DNA of 25,863 nucleotides from a virus. The stretch spans positions 1 through 25,863 of IMG/VR virus record IMGVR_UViG_3300013101_000077; one strand, written 5' to 3'. Below the pieces are notes generated by a model. That model made no database searches, was not told the origin of the DNA, and was given only the letters and a program-made list of their open reading frames with translations. A program made the translations under genes and the position numbers. Positions 8,004 through 15,019 of the stretch are shown here, piece by piece (within the stretch, counting starts at the first letter, position 1; each line of letters starts with the position of its first letter).

Positions 8004-8273
8004 ATGACCCGCACAGACATCGTTAAGGCCAAGGCAATCAACGCCCCGAAGTTCGACGCTCATGGTTGGTTCGGCAGCTACCACCCCAACCGCCCCGAGA
8101 CCAATTGCAACTCCCTCTATTGGGGAATGACGACCGCCGACAAGCTCGTTGCAATCTCCTTCCGTCAAGCAACGACCGAAGCCCCGAAGTGTGACCGTTA
8201 CTTCGGCCTCCCATTCTGCGACCTCCCCGCCAACTCCCATCTTTGCCACGACGGCGAAGCAATCCACGTTTAG
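8004..8273 (+). CDS. Hypothetical accessory protein, 89 aa
   Basis: I do not recognise this protein. ATG 8004 is preferred because GAAAGG lies about 6 bases upstream; the in-frame ATG at 7971 lies inside the -10 box of promoter A and cannot be on its transcript. The product is rich in His, Cys, Asn and aromatic residues, with several scattered cysteines (PETNCNSLYW, PKCDRYFGLPFC, SHLCHDGE), so metal binding is possible but no standard zinc pattern is clear. No membrane segment. It is the first gene of a cassette with its own host-type promoter set among capsid genes, the usual arrangement of a moron. That placement suggests expression independent of late control, perhaps early or in a lysogen. 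Confidence 0.75.
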   Translation: MTRTDIVKAKAINAPKFDAHGWFGSYHPNRPETNCNSLYWGMTTADKLVAISFRQATTEAPKCDRYFGLPFCDLPANSHLCHDGEAIHV

Positions 8274-8286
8274 GAAGTAGGACAAC

Positions 8287-9108
8287 ATGACCGTCACCTT
8301 CACCAACACCCCCGAATGGTCCGAGGTTCTCTCGGGCCTCAAGCACACGGCAATTCAGAAGTCCATCACCGAGGCGCAGGCCAAGCTCAAGGGCGAAGAA
8401 GTCCTCAAGGGCAAGAAGCTACAGCAAGCGATATGGCTCGGCGAGTCCGCTGCCCTCCAATTCGCCATCAAGCAAGAGTCCATTGACGGCGTTCCTAACC
8501 CAACATGGAATGACCCGGAGTGGGGCAACGGCGCAGTCAAGGTACAGGACGTTCCCGAGGCCGAGGACATCACAGACCTCATCGCCTTCCTTGAGGGAAT
8601 GGATTGGTCAGACTTCGCCAAGAGTCTTGTTACGCAATACAATAACACCGGCTCACTCTCCCGCAAGCAAATCGCAAGCGGTCGCAAGATGCAAGCGACC
8701 ATGGCGGCGAAGGCCAAGGCCAAGAAGTCCGAGGCAGTCGTCAAGTCCAACAAGCCAACCTCCCTAGACCTCACCGACCTCCCAAGCGGTTACTACGCAG
8801 TCCCTAACGGAAGCTCCCGCCTCAAGGTTCGGGTAGCCCGCCCGACGAAGGCGAGCAAGTGGTTCGGTTGGACGTTCGTATCGGACGGAGCGGCTTACGG
8901 GCAGCGCACCAACTACGGACGGCAAGCACCGAGCGGCAAGTATCAGGGCGACATCACCGAGGCCATTGAGGCCATCCTCGCAGACCCCTACGAGGCGATG
9001 GTTGCCTACGGCAAGCTCACCGGCTCATGCGGTAATTGCGGGCGCATCCTAGAAGACGAGTCCTCCATCGCAGCGGGCATCGGTCCCGTCTGTGCGGCGA
9101 AGTGGTAG
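8287..9108 (+). CDS. DUF6011-like protein with C-terminal zinc-finger motif, 273 aa
   Basis: The C-terminus has the pattern C-x2-C-GR-x-L-x4-SI-x2-GIGPVC (GSCGNCGRILEDESSIAAGIGPVC), a three-to-four ligand zinc-binding element common in actinophage and other phage proteins grouped as DUF6011. Before it lies a beta-rich region (about residues 165-240: GYYAVPNGSSRLKVRV...WFGWTFVSDGAAYG). The N-terminal half is helical and charged, including a Lys/Ala-rich stretch (MAAKAKAKKSEAVVKS) that could be a flexible or nucleic-acid-contacting linker. The biochemical role of the family is not known to me. ATG 8287 follows AGGAAGTAGG. It probably shares the transcript from promoter A; the second promoter begins 20 bases after its stop. 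Confidence 0.8.
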   Translation: MTVTFTNTPEWSEVLSGLKHTAIQKSITEAQAKLKGEEVLKGKKLQQAIWLGESAALQFAIKQESIDGVPNPTWNDPEWGNGAVKVQDVPEAEDITDLIAFLEGMDWSDFAKSLVTQYNNTGSLSRKQIASGRKMQATMAAKAKAKKSEAVVKSNKPTSLDLTDLPSGYYAVPNGSSRLKVRVARPTKASKWFGWTFVSDGAAYGQRTNYGRQAPSGKYQGDITEAIEAILADPYEAMVAYGKLTGSCGNCGRILEDESSIAAGIGPVCAAKW

Positions 9109-9128
9109 AGAGGAATCGCTAAAGGTTG

Positions 9129-9156
9129 TTGACTAAGCTACCGATGTGTGTATCAT
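9129..9156 (+). promoter_or_regulatory. Sigma-70-like promoter B of the accessory cassette
   Basis: TTGACT (9129-9134), a 16-base spacer and TATCAT (9151-9156). The surroundings from 9119 match promoter A with only a few changes, including the spacer element CCGATGT. GTTGAC (9128-9133) and GTCAAC (9158-9163) form an inverted pair flanking the core. Transcription should start near 9163, upstream of the gene at 9188. Confidence 0.78.
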
Positions 9157-9187
9157 GGTCAACATAAGCAACGGCGAAGGAGCCACA

Positions 9188-9589
9188 ATGAAGACAGCAA
9201 CCTACCTCCAAGGATACGACTTCCGCACAGCGGGCGATTGGAACCCCGAGACTCAGAGCGAAGAGAACGTCACGACCTTTGAGACCATGCCCGACTACAT
9301 CATGTGGGGCGGACCCAAAGCGGGATTCTCGGCAGCTTGGGAATTGGCAGCAGGCTATCGCAAGGTTCTCTCTTTCGACATCCCCGAAGAGGGCGATGTT
9401 GAGACAGCTTACGCAATGACGCAGAACGGCTTTGAGGGTTCCGTCACAGACGGCCTCAAGGTTCGCTCGGCAGTCATCGGCGATGTCTACGTTATCGACG
9501 GCGATGCTTTCGCCATCATGCCTTGCGGATGGTCGAAACTCACGGCAGCGGACCTCGGCAACATCCTCGCACGATTGGAGACCAAATAG
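9188..9589 (+). CDS. Hypothetical accessory protein, 133 aa
   Basis: I do not recognise this protein. ATG 9188 has GAAGGAG about 7 bases upstream; the in-frame ATG at 9146 lies in the spacer of promoter B and is rejected. The product is soluble and acidic (DWNPETQSEENV, DIPEEGDVETAY), with several aromatic residues in the first half and a mixed alpha/beta look; no catalytic or binding motif stands out. It is the last gene of the cassette, driven by its own promoter and followed by a strong terminator at 9608-9640. TCGA, scarce in most structural genes here, occurs at least three times in this short gene (9381, 9496 and 9533 region), a hint of different ancestry. Confidence 0.75.
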   Translation: MKTATYLQGYDFRTAGDWNPETQSEENVTTFETMPDYIMWGGPKAGFSAAWELAAGYRKVLSFDIPEEGDVETAYAMTQNGFEGSVTDGLKVRSAVIGDVYVIDGDAFAIMPCGWSKLTAADLGNILARLETK

Positions 9590-9607
9590 ATATAGTCAAC
9601 TCGCTAA

Positions 9608-9640
9608 GACGGCCCCTTCCCTCGGGAGGGGGTCTTCTTC
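9608..9640 (+). terminator. Intrinsic terminator closing the accessory cassette
   Basis: A stem of about 9-10 bp (CCCCTTCC with GGGAGGGG, extended by GAC/GTC) around a CTCG loop is followed by TTCTTCGTT. It ends the two-promoter cassette and separates it from the scaffold gene; a copy of the late motif begins 6 bases later. Confidence 0.8.
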
Positions 9641-9645
9641 GTTGT

Positions 9646-9658
9646 AGACATAAACAAC
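9646..9658 (+). promoter_or_regulatory. Recurrent late motif, copy 3
   Basis: AGACATAAACAAC, directly after a terminator and 47 bases before the scaffold start. A CCGCA-AG-TGCGG hairpin follows it. A copy placed right behind a terminator is what a re-initiation site would look like. Confidence 0.55.
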
Positions 9659-9705
9659 GTAGGCCGCAAGTGCGGTCTGTCACATAGCGTACTCAAGGAG
9701 GCGAC

Positions 9706-10260
9706 ATGCCCACAGACGAAGGAACCAACGAAGACGGCTCAGAATCCACCGAGGATGAAGAGGACGCATTCGACAAGGACCGCGCACTTAAGACCATCCG
9801 TGAACAGCGGAAGGTTGAGAAGGCTCAAGGCAAAGAACTTGCGGAACTCCGCAAGTACAAAGAGGCGGCAGACGCAGAGGCACTAGCCAAGGCGGAAGCC
9901 GACAAGGATTTAGAAACGAAGTTGGCAGAAGCAAAGGCAGAACTCAAGGAGGTCCGAGCGGGCCAAACGAGCGCCGATGTCAAAGCGGACTTCTTGCGAG
10001 TGGCATCACTCCGGGGCTATGAAGACCCCGAGCTTGCCTACCTCGCAGCCAAGGCGGCAGACGTTCTTGGCACCCCGAAAGACGGGAAAGTGGGAGACCA
10101 CGATTTCGACGTTCTGGAAGAACAGTACCCAAAGCTCGCAAGCGAGGCTGGCGACAAGAGGGGGTTCGGGTCAGGCGATGCATCCAAGAAAGGACGCAAA
10201 GCCGGGACGACGGTGAACGACCAATTCAACTCCGTTGTCCGTAGACAAATGAACCGCTAA
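9706..10260 (+). CDS. Capsid scaffolding protein
   Basis: This protein should fill the prohead interior and guide assembly of the major capsid protein. Position directly before the capsid gene, 184-aa length, extreme charge, a very acidic N-terminus (about residues 4-25), a long coiled-coil region (about 25-90, RALKTIREQRKVEKAQGKEL onward, rich in Lys, Glu, Ala) and a short basic C-terminus ending NSVVRRQMNR all fit phage scaffolds, in which the C-terminal segment contacts the capsid protein. There is no protease signature. AAGGAGG precedes the ATG by about 6 bases, and the capsid gene follows after 21 bases. Confidence 0.88.
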   Translation: MPTDEGTNEDGSESTEDEEDAFDKDRALKTIREQRKVEKAQGKELAELRKYKEAADAEALAKAEADKDLETKLAEAKAELKEVRAGQTSADVKADFLRVASLRGYEDPELAYLAAKAADVLGTPKDGKVGDHDFDVLEEQYPKLASEAGDKRGFGSGDASKKGRKAGTTVNDQFNSVVRRQMNR

Positions 10261-10281
10261 CTACCCCGGAGGGTATACAAC

Positions 10282-11292
10282 ATGGCAAACAGAGTACAGA
10301 GAGGCGACGTTGCCTCTATCATTCTCCCCGATGAAGTCTCAGAGGAACTCCTCCGAGGCGCAAAGGAGAGTTCGGTTGTGCAAGCATACAGCCGAGGCAT
10401 TCCCATGCTCGCTCAGAACAAGGTTATCACGGAGGCGGAAGTCAACCAAGCTAACGTGTTTTGGGTTGGAGAGGTAAACCGTAAGAGTACCGATGCTCCT
10501 ACGATGACACAGAAGACTTGGACGATGAGCGCAGGCGAGCTTGCAGTCATCATCCCGCTTGACGAGGACGTACAGGACGACGCTACTGTAGACCTCTTTG
10601 AGCTTTACAAGGTTCCAATTGAGACCGCCATTGCGAATGCGCTAGACGCTGCCGCTCTGTTCGGTACCACGAAGCCTACCTCTTGGGGTACGCTTGGAAC
10701 GGACATCATCCCTAATGCCGTTGTCGCAGGACACGGGTTTGAGGAAGACGCTACCCCAACGGATGCCGAACTCCTCACACTCATCTCGGGTTCCGGTCTC
10801 GTACCGGGAACACCGGACGGCGCAATGCAGGCGCTTGAAGAGGATGGCTACGAGGCTACTGCCGCCGTTGCTCATACTCGTTTCAAGAGCCGCCTTCGTA
10901 ATGTCAAGGACTTGGACGAACGCTACATCTTCGGCGATGCCGTAAGTGCAGGCGTGCCGGGGTCACTCTTCGGAATGCCCCTGTCCTTCGTCAAGAACTC
11001 GGTGTGGCCCGCGCCTACCGGCGTGGCGGGCGATGCTCACCTTGTCATTGGCGATTGGTCGCAGTCGTTCCTTGGTACCCGTAAGGGCATCAAGTACAAG
11101 GTCTTTGACCAAGGTACAATCACAGACGGCGCAGGCAATGTCATCTACTCCCTCATGGAGCAGGACATGGTTGCCCTTCGTGTGACCGCGCGTTATGGCT
11201 TCAAGGTCATCGCAGACGATACGGCGGACGGCGAGACTCTCGCAGCCGGGGAACCATTCCCCTTCGCCATCGTACAACCGGAGATTGTCTAG
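10282..11292 (+). CDS. Major capsid protein, HK97 fold
   Basis: This is the shell subunit of the icosahedral head. The 336-aa sequence shows the expected order for an HK97-fold protein of the phage_capsid type: an N-terminal arm (VSEELLRGAKESSVVQAYSR), the E-loop region (GEVNRKSTDAPTMTQKTW), the P-domain spine helix region (ELYKVPIETAIANALDAAALFG), and the C-terminal A-domain with DWSQSFLGTRKGIKYKV and the closing RVTARYGFKVI. There is no long N-terminal delta domain, in line with a separate scaffold gene. CGGAGGG precedes the ATG by 8-9 bases. GC-rich hairpins lie directly downstream, as expected for limiting read-through from a very highly expressed gene. Confidence 0.95.
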   Translation: MANRVQRGDVASIILPDEVSEELLRGAKESSVVQAYSRGIPMLAQNKVITEAEVNQANVFWVGEVNRKSTDAPTMTQKTWTMSAGELAVIIPLDEDVQDDATVDLFELYKVPIETAIANALDAAALFGTTKPTSWGTLGTDIIPNAVVAGHGFEEDATPTDAELLTLISGSGLVPGTPDGAMQALEEDGYEATAAVAHTRFKSRLRNVKDLDERYIFGDAVSAGVPGSLFGMPLSFVKNSVWPAPTGVAGDAHLVIGDWSQSFLGTRKGIKYKVFDQGTITDGAGNVIYSLMEQDMVALRVTARYGFKVIADDTADGETLAAGEPFPFAIVQPEIV

Positions 11293-11306
11293 CACAATCT
11301 TGAACG

Positions 11307-11329
11307 GGGGAGGGCACCGGCCCTCTCCC
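11307..11329 (+). terminator. GC-rich hairpin after the capsid gene
   Basis: GGGAGGGC pairs with GCCCTC(T)CCC around ACCG. No T-run follows, so it may slow or stabilise transcripts rather than stop them. A second C5/G5 element at 11331-11343 overlaps the ribosome site of the next gene. Confidence 0.45.
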
Positions 11330-11354
11330 ACCCCCTCGGGGGAGGAGACATAAC

Positions 11355-11630
11355 ATGGCAGGAATTGAAGGATTTGACGTTAGCCTTAACACGGGCGACC
11401 TCGTTGTAGCCGAAGGGACTTACAACGGAGCGGTCGTGGCAGGGGCTACGCTTGACGCAGCGGCACTTGCCGATGGGGTTGCTTACGCAGTCACCGACGG
11501 CGGCGCGCTCTCAATCGTTGAGGTCATCCCCGTTGGCTCGCAGGCGGTTGCATCATGCACCGTAGTCACGGGAGCCGCAACGCTTGAGACATTGGCCTTC
11601 CGAGGTCAAGACGCTTCGGCAACGCAGTAG
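11355..11630 (+). CDS. Small capsid-region protein, possible decoration protein, 91 aa
   Basis: I do not recognise the family with certainty. The protein is almost free of charge, rich in Ala, Val, Gly and Thr, with alternating beta-strand patterns (VAEGTYNGAVVAGATLDAAA, SIVEVIPVGSQAVASCTVVT). Its place directly after the major capsid gene, flanked by hairpins on both sides as a separately tuned unit, matches head decoration or capsid-stabilising proteins. GGAGGAG lies upstream of the ATG, inside a C/G-rich hairpin that could hide it, and a shortened variant of the late motif (AGACATAAC, 11346-11354) directly precedes the ATG. No signal peptide or membrane segment. Confidence 0.7.
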   Translation: MAGIEGFDVSLNTGDLVVAEGTYNGAVVAGATLDAAALADGVAYAVTDGGALSIVEVIPVGSQAVASCTVVTGAATLETLAFRGQDASATQ

Positions 11631-11650
11631 CAGACCGACACATATATAGC

Positions 11651-11696
11651 GAGAGGGTCCGGGTCCGTAACGGGCCTCGGCCCTCTCTTGTTTTAG
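11651..11696 (+). terminator. Strong intrinsic terminator
   Basis: GAGAGGG (11651-11657) pairs with CCCTCTC (11681-11687); inside, CCG/CGG and GGTCCG/CGGGCC continue the stem to a TAA loop. TTGTTTTA follows. This is the best-formed terminator in the window. It separates the capsid group from the neck genes, so the neck genes depend on read-through or an unseen promoter. Confidence 0.9.
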
Positions 11697-11705
11697 GGAG
11701 GCCGC

Positions 11706-12056
11706 ATGGCACTCACAACCGGAGAGATTCTACGCCTTCGCCGAATGGCGGGGGAGTCAAGCAAGCCCGACGAAGAGCGGATGCTTGACGACGCTACTCT
11801 ACAGGACATCGCCGACGAGGTTGGCCTTGTCCCCGACGCTGTAGACCTCACGCCCGCAGACGTTGGCTACGCCCCCACATACGACCTCTACCGGACGGCA
11901 GCGGAAGGATGGAGGGAGAAGGCCGGGATGATTGCCGAGGGCTACAACATCAAGGTAGAGGGCGCACAATTCAATCGCTCCGAAGCGTATGAACACTACC
12001 TCAAGCAAGCCACCCGCTACGCAGGCATGGCGAACAACCTCACGGTCCTCACCTAA
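11706..12056 (+). CDS. Head-tail connector (adaptor) protein
   Basis: This 116-aa protein is expected to sit under the portal as the first ring of the neck (HK97 gp6 / SPP1 gp15-like role). The N-terminal half is acidic and helical (MLDDATLQDIADEVGLVPDA) and the C-terminal part shows the family-like helix FNRSEAYEHYLKQATRYAG. Position first in the four-gene neck cluster after the capsid genes and length about 110-120 aa support the call. AGGGAGG precedes the ATG. The stop overlaps the next start (TAATG), as throughout this cluster. Confidence 0.75.
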   Translation: MALTTGEILRLRRMAGESSKPDEERMLDDATLQDIADEVGLVPDAVDLTPADVGYAPTYDLYRTAAEGWREKAGMIAEGYNIKVEGAQFNRSEAYEHYLKQATRYAGMANNLTVLT

Positions 12057-12418
12057 TGACACTCACAGACCGAGAGCTTCGGCTCATGGCGGATACGCAA
12101 GAGAGCTTCTTCCCCGAGCTTGTGGACATCCTCCGCAGGCAGACGGCGGACGATGGCTTCGGTGGCGCTACCAAGTACGACCTCATTGAGATTGACACGG
12201 GCGTACCCGCGCGAGTCACTCAGGCTCAGACTCAGGCTCTCGGCGGAGAGGCGGCGCGCGACATTGAGGTAGAGGCTTGGACAGTCCGCCTCCCCCTCGG
12301 GCGCACCATCCTAGAGAACGATTACGTCCGATGGGGTGACATCCTCATACAGGCCGACGAGGTAAAGACCCGGAGCTACGAGACCGCCATAACAGTCTCA
12401 GGCAAGGTTGTCAAGTAA
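12056..12418 (+). CDS. Head closure protein
   Basis: This 120-aa protein is probably the second neck ring, which closes the portal channel after packaging (SPP1 gp16-like role). The sequence is a compact beta-barrel type: VPARVTQAQTQALGGEA, then VEAWTVRLPLGRTILENDYV and ILIQADEVKTRSYETAITVSG, where the 'LP.GT.I...D.V...' line is the usual signature of this fold. It is translationally coupled on both sides (TAATG overlaps). Identification rests on this pattern, on size and on synteny between adaptor and gp10-like genes. Confidence 0.78.
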   Translation: MTLTDRELRLMADTQESFFPELVDILRRQTADDGFGGATKYDLIEIDTGVPARVTQAQTQALGGEAARDIEVEAWTVRLPLGRTILENDYVRWGDILIQADEVKTRSYETAITVSGKVVK

Positions 12419-12843
12419 TGGCACGCACCTATGGAAGTGGCCCCGTGAGCATAGAGGTCATCGGCGGACAGAAGCTCAAGTCCAACTTCAAGAAGTACAA
12501 GAAGGGTGTCCTCATCGCAGGCCCAACCATCGCAGGGGCGGTGGCGAAGAACATCGCCGAGGTAGCGAAAGACCTCGCGCCCTTTGACCCGGAGAACACA
12601 TCAGAGCCACACGTTCGGGACAACATACACATCCGCAAGATTGCAACGGGGGCGGAGGTCTTCGTCAACCGTGGCGGTACTCGGGATGATGTCCCGGCCT
12701 ACCTAGAGTTCGGCACCTACAAGATGGCTCCGAGGCCATTCCTACATCCCGCCCTCAACCTCGTACTCACGACGTTCGGCGTACAGCGAGGGGCACGCAA
12801 GGTTGGCGGGCTTCTCTCACCTAAGCGGGGAGGCATCTTCTAA
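12418..12843 (+). CDS. Neck / tail completion protein, HK97 gp10-like
   Basis: A 141-aa protein of the HK97 gp10-like family, which joins head and tail. Its hallmark is the C-terminal line YLEFGTYKMAPRPFLHPAL (about residues 98-116), preceded by the helix GPTIAGAVAKNIAEVAKDLAPFD and the strand pattern DNIHIRKIATGAEVFVN. It is coupled to both neighbours by TAATG overlaps. Position third in the neck cluster is typical. Confidence 0.9.
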   Translation: MARTYGSGPVSIEVIGGQKLKSNFKKYKKGVLIAGPTIAGAVAKNIAEVAKDLAPFDPENTSEPHVRDNIHIRKIATGAEVFVNRGGTRDDVPAYLEFGTYKMAPRPFLHPALNLVLTTFGVQRGARKVGGLLSPKRGGIF

Positions 12844-13262
12844 TGCAGAACAAGGCACATTGGCAAGCACTCTATGACGCAATGAGAGAAGCCCTAGACG
12901 ACGACGGGCAAGACCATGTACCCATATTCCACGTTACCTCTGTGGACACGCAGACGGGCAAGGGAGCAACCGCTCCGTTCATTGTGTACCGGCAAGACGT
13001 AGAGCGCAGCATGGGCACCATGGGCGGCGGAGAGCTTACCGTCCTTGACTCGGGATGGGTCATTACGTCCTACGCATTCGACCTCGGGGACGGCCTAGAC
13101 TACCTCTCCCTCATTGAGACCGCTCTCGCAGACACAACCATCACGACGGGCGACGGCTATACCACGACGGCCTTTGAGGTCATTGGCGTACAGACACTCT
13201 ACGACGATGAGTACAAGGTTTACGGAACTCACATGCGGGCCATGTGGCAGCGTTCAACGTAG
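12843..13262 (+). CDS. Tail terminator protein
   Basis: This 139-aa protein probably caps the tail tube and fixes its end (lambda gpU / SPP1 gp17-like role). It has an N-terminal helix (WQALYDAMREAL) followed by alternating strands, with FIVYRQDVERSM and VITSYAFDLGDGLDYLSLIE as the family-like core, and a C-terminal strand (DEYKVYGTHMRAMWQRST). Synteny after the gp10-like gene is strong support. Its stop TAG lies inside the 20-bp repeat 13255-13274. Normally the tail tube gene follows at once; here it is displaced by 5.2 kb. Confidence 0.8.
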   Translation: MQNKAHWQALYDAMREALDDDGQDHVPIFHVTSVDTQTGKGATAPFIVYRQDVERSMGTMGGGELTVLDSGWVITSYAFDLGDGLDYLSLIETALADTTITTGDGYTTTAFEVIGVQTLYDDEYKVYGTHMRAMWQRST

Positions 13263-13274
13263 ACATAAACAATG
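13255..13274 (+). repeat. 20-bp direct repeat, left copy, containing late motif copy 4
   Basis: CAACGTAGACATAAACAATG occurs here and again, identically, at 18360-18379. It contains AGACATAAACAAT (13261-13273) and the TAG stop of the upstream gene. The two copies bound a 5.1 kb block of genes. The motif part probably also serves as a control site for the gene at 13320. Confidence 0.8.
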
Positions 13275-13319
13275 CAGACAATACACCCCGCCCCGCATCA
13301 ACACGGAGATTCTTAACTC

Positions 13320-15008
13320 ATGGCAATGGTAGACGCAGACTGGACAATTGACAGAGCCACGGGCAACATCCGTTACGGCGGTGCAGACCACAACGGCGCA
13401 GCGACCTATGCAACGGTGATTCAATTCAGGCGTTGGCTTGGCGAGAAGGCGGATGACGCTTCCTCGGGTACCTCGGATGACGAGTACGATATCACCGACC
13501 CGACAGCCGCCGACCGTAAGACCGATAACTTCGTACAGCTTCTCGGCAACTACAACATCACTCAAGCCGAAGCGGAGCATCTCTTCGACGGTTCAATTAT
13601 CCAAGGGACGGGAGGTACCGAGGTCTTCTTCGACGGCATCATTAACTTCGGGAACTCCGACGTACAAATCCAAATCATCCAAGATGGCGCAGTCCTCGCA
13701 GACGATTGGTGGAACGAAGCGGGCGCAGGACTCAACCCCGACGCAGCGCAGGGCATCTCCCATCGCTTCCTTCTTGAGACCAAGACGGCGGGCGCGGATA
13801 TTGACGGGCGTAGGCTCATCGGTACCACTCGCACGTTCGGCAATACCTACGGCGAGTTCACCATCAACGGCACATCAAGAGGCAACAACGTCCTCGCGCT
13901 CGTTGACTCTGCCGACCTCAACAACGGAACGATAGAGGGAACCGTTGCGGGTTGGACGGGCATCACTCTTACGACCGAGGGCTTCGCACCTATCACCATC
14001 GGCGGCGTTGTGTATGACTTCTACTCGGAGTGGAATACGAACCAACCGACGAGGAGCATCAACGACTTCTACGAGCGCATGAAGTGGACGCAGAGGGACG
14101 GCTCAACCGAGACTCTTTGGGGACTCAACGGCGAACTCTTCCGGGGCATTACCCATGAGTGGGATGTTGACGGTGGAACGGGTACGTTTAGCGCCTTTGA
14201 GCTTCTCACCTTCACCAACGGAACGGCACAGCTTCTCGCAGTAGACAACGTGACCACGCCTACGAAGATGTGGGTACAGCTTCTCACCGGAACTCTACCG
14301 GGAGACAACGACCTCATCACGGGCGTTTCAACAGCGACGGCGTTGGCAGAGTTCACGGGCGGACAGTCACTAGCCCGCCCCATCTCAACACCGGCAGTCG
14401 GTGTGTCAACCGGAACGGCGCTCATCGGCGCTTACGGCTTCGGCGTAGAGGCAGACGACTTGACGGCGAACGATAAGGTATTTGACCTTACCAACACGCT
14501 CCGCACCCCGCCGAACAATGTAACCTTCACGGTCTTCGGAACGGAGAACGGCGAAGACCGCCTCCTCGTTACGAATGACAATGCGGGCGATATTGACTAC
14601 GCACAATTCACACTCAACGGCCTCCTCTCGGGTCCAACCGTTACGACTGTCACAGTCAACGGGGCCATCCCCGGAGACACCCCAACCTCGGGCACCATCC
14701 GAGTTCTACGGGTCTCGGGCATATACTCGTTGCATGATTACTCGGTATGGTCCGGGTCTGACTTCACGATTACATCGCACAACTTCTCAACGGACAATGC
14801 GATTAACGGAGCCAACACATTCATCTCCTACCTTGACCTCTTGGTTGGGGCAAGCGACCCATCCTTCACGGGGGTCTACGGTTCGGACAGAACGTACTTT
14901 ATCCGAGATAGGGATGGTGGCGGTACACCTATCAAGTCCTTTGAGACCACGGGTATCGGCGGCGCAAACGGAGGCTCGGCTACTGTCATTCGTACCTCTG
15001 ATGAGTAG
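13320..15008 (+). CDS. Large virion structural protein, 562 aa
   Basis: The N-terminal ~200 residues (VDADWTIDRATGNIRYGG..., FRRWLGEKADDA, YDITDPTAADRKTDNFVQLL, then HLFDGSIIQ, IDGRRLIGTTRTFG and GTSRGNNVLAL) resemble a large virion protein I know from many environmental phage genomes, usually annotated only as structural. The rest is Thr/Gly/Asn-rich and beta-strand-like, as in fibres or surface proteins. No enzyme motif or membrane segment. It opens the repeat-bounded block between tail terminator and tail tube. An in-frame ATG at 13326 is an alternative start; CGGAGA lies 11 bases before 13320. It may be a head or neck fibre or a baseplate component; I cannot tell which. Confidence 0.75.
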   Translation: MAMVDADWTIDRATGNIRYGGADHNGAATYATVIQFRRWLGEKADDASSGTSDDEYDITDPTAADRKTDNFVQLLGNYNITQAEAEHLFDGSIIQGTGGTEVFFDGIINFGNSDVQIQIIQDGAVLADDWWNEAGAGLNPDAAQGISHRFLLETKTAGADIDGRRLIGTTRTFGNTYGEFTINGTSRGNNVLALVDSADLNNGTIEGTVAGWTGITLTTEGFAPITIGGVVYDFYSEWNTNQPTRSINDFYERMKWTQRDGSTETLWGLNGELFRGITHEWDVDGGTGTFSAFELLTFTNGTAQLLAVDNVTTPTKMWVQLLTGTLPGDNDLITGVSTATALAEFTGGQSLARPISTPAVGVSTGTALIGAYGFGVEADDLTANDKVFDLTNTLRTPPNNVTFTVFGTENGEDRLLVTNDNAGDIDYAQFTLNGLLSGPTVTTVTVNGAIPGDTPTSGTIRVLRVSGIYSLHDYSVWSGSDFTITSHNFSTDNAINGANTFISYLDLLVGASDPSFTGVYGSDRTYFIRDRDGGGTPIKSFETTGIGGANGGSATVIRTSDE

Positions 15009-15019
15009 GGCGGTAACGC

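Noticed and set aside
9146-9187. ATG 9146 as start of the last accessory gene
   Set aside because: It lies in the spacer of promoter B; ATG 9188 has GAAGGAG upstream.
6182-10260. A classic prohead serine protease between portal and capsid genes
   Set aside because: No S14/U35-like signature is seen in any gene here; the only protease-like motif is the HExxH of the MuF fusion.
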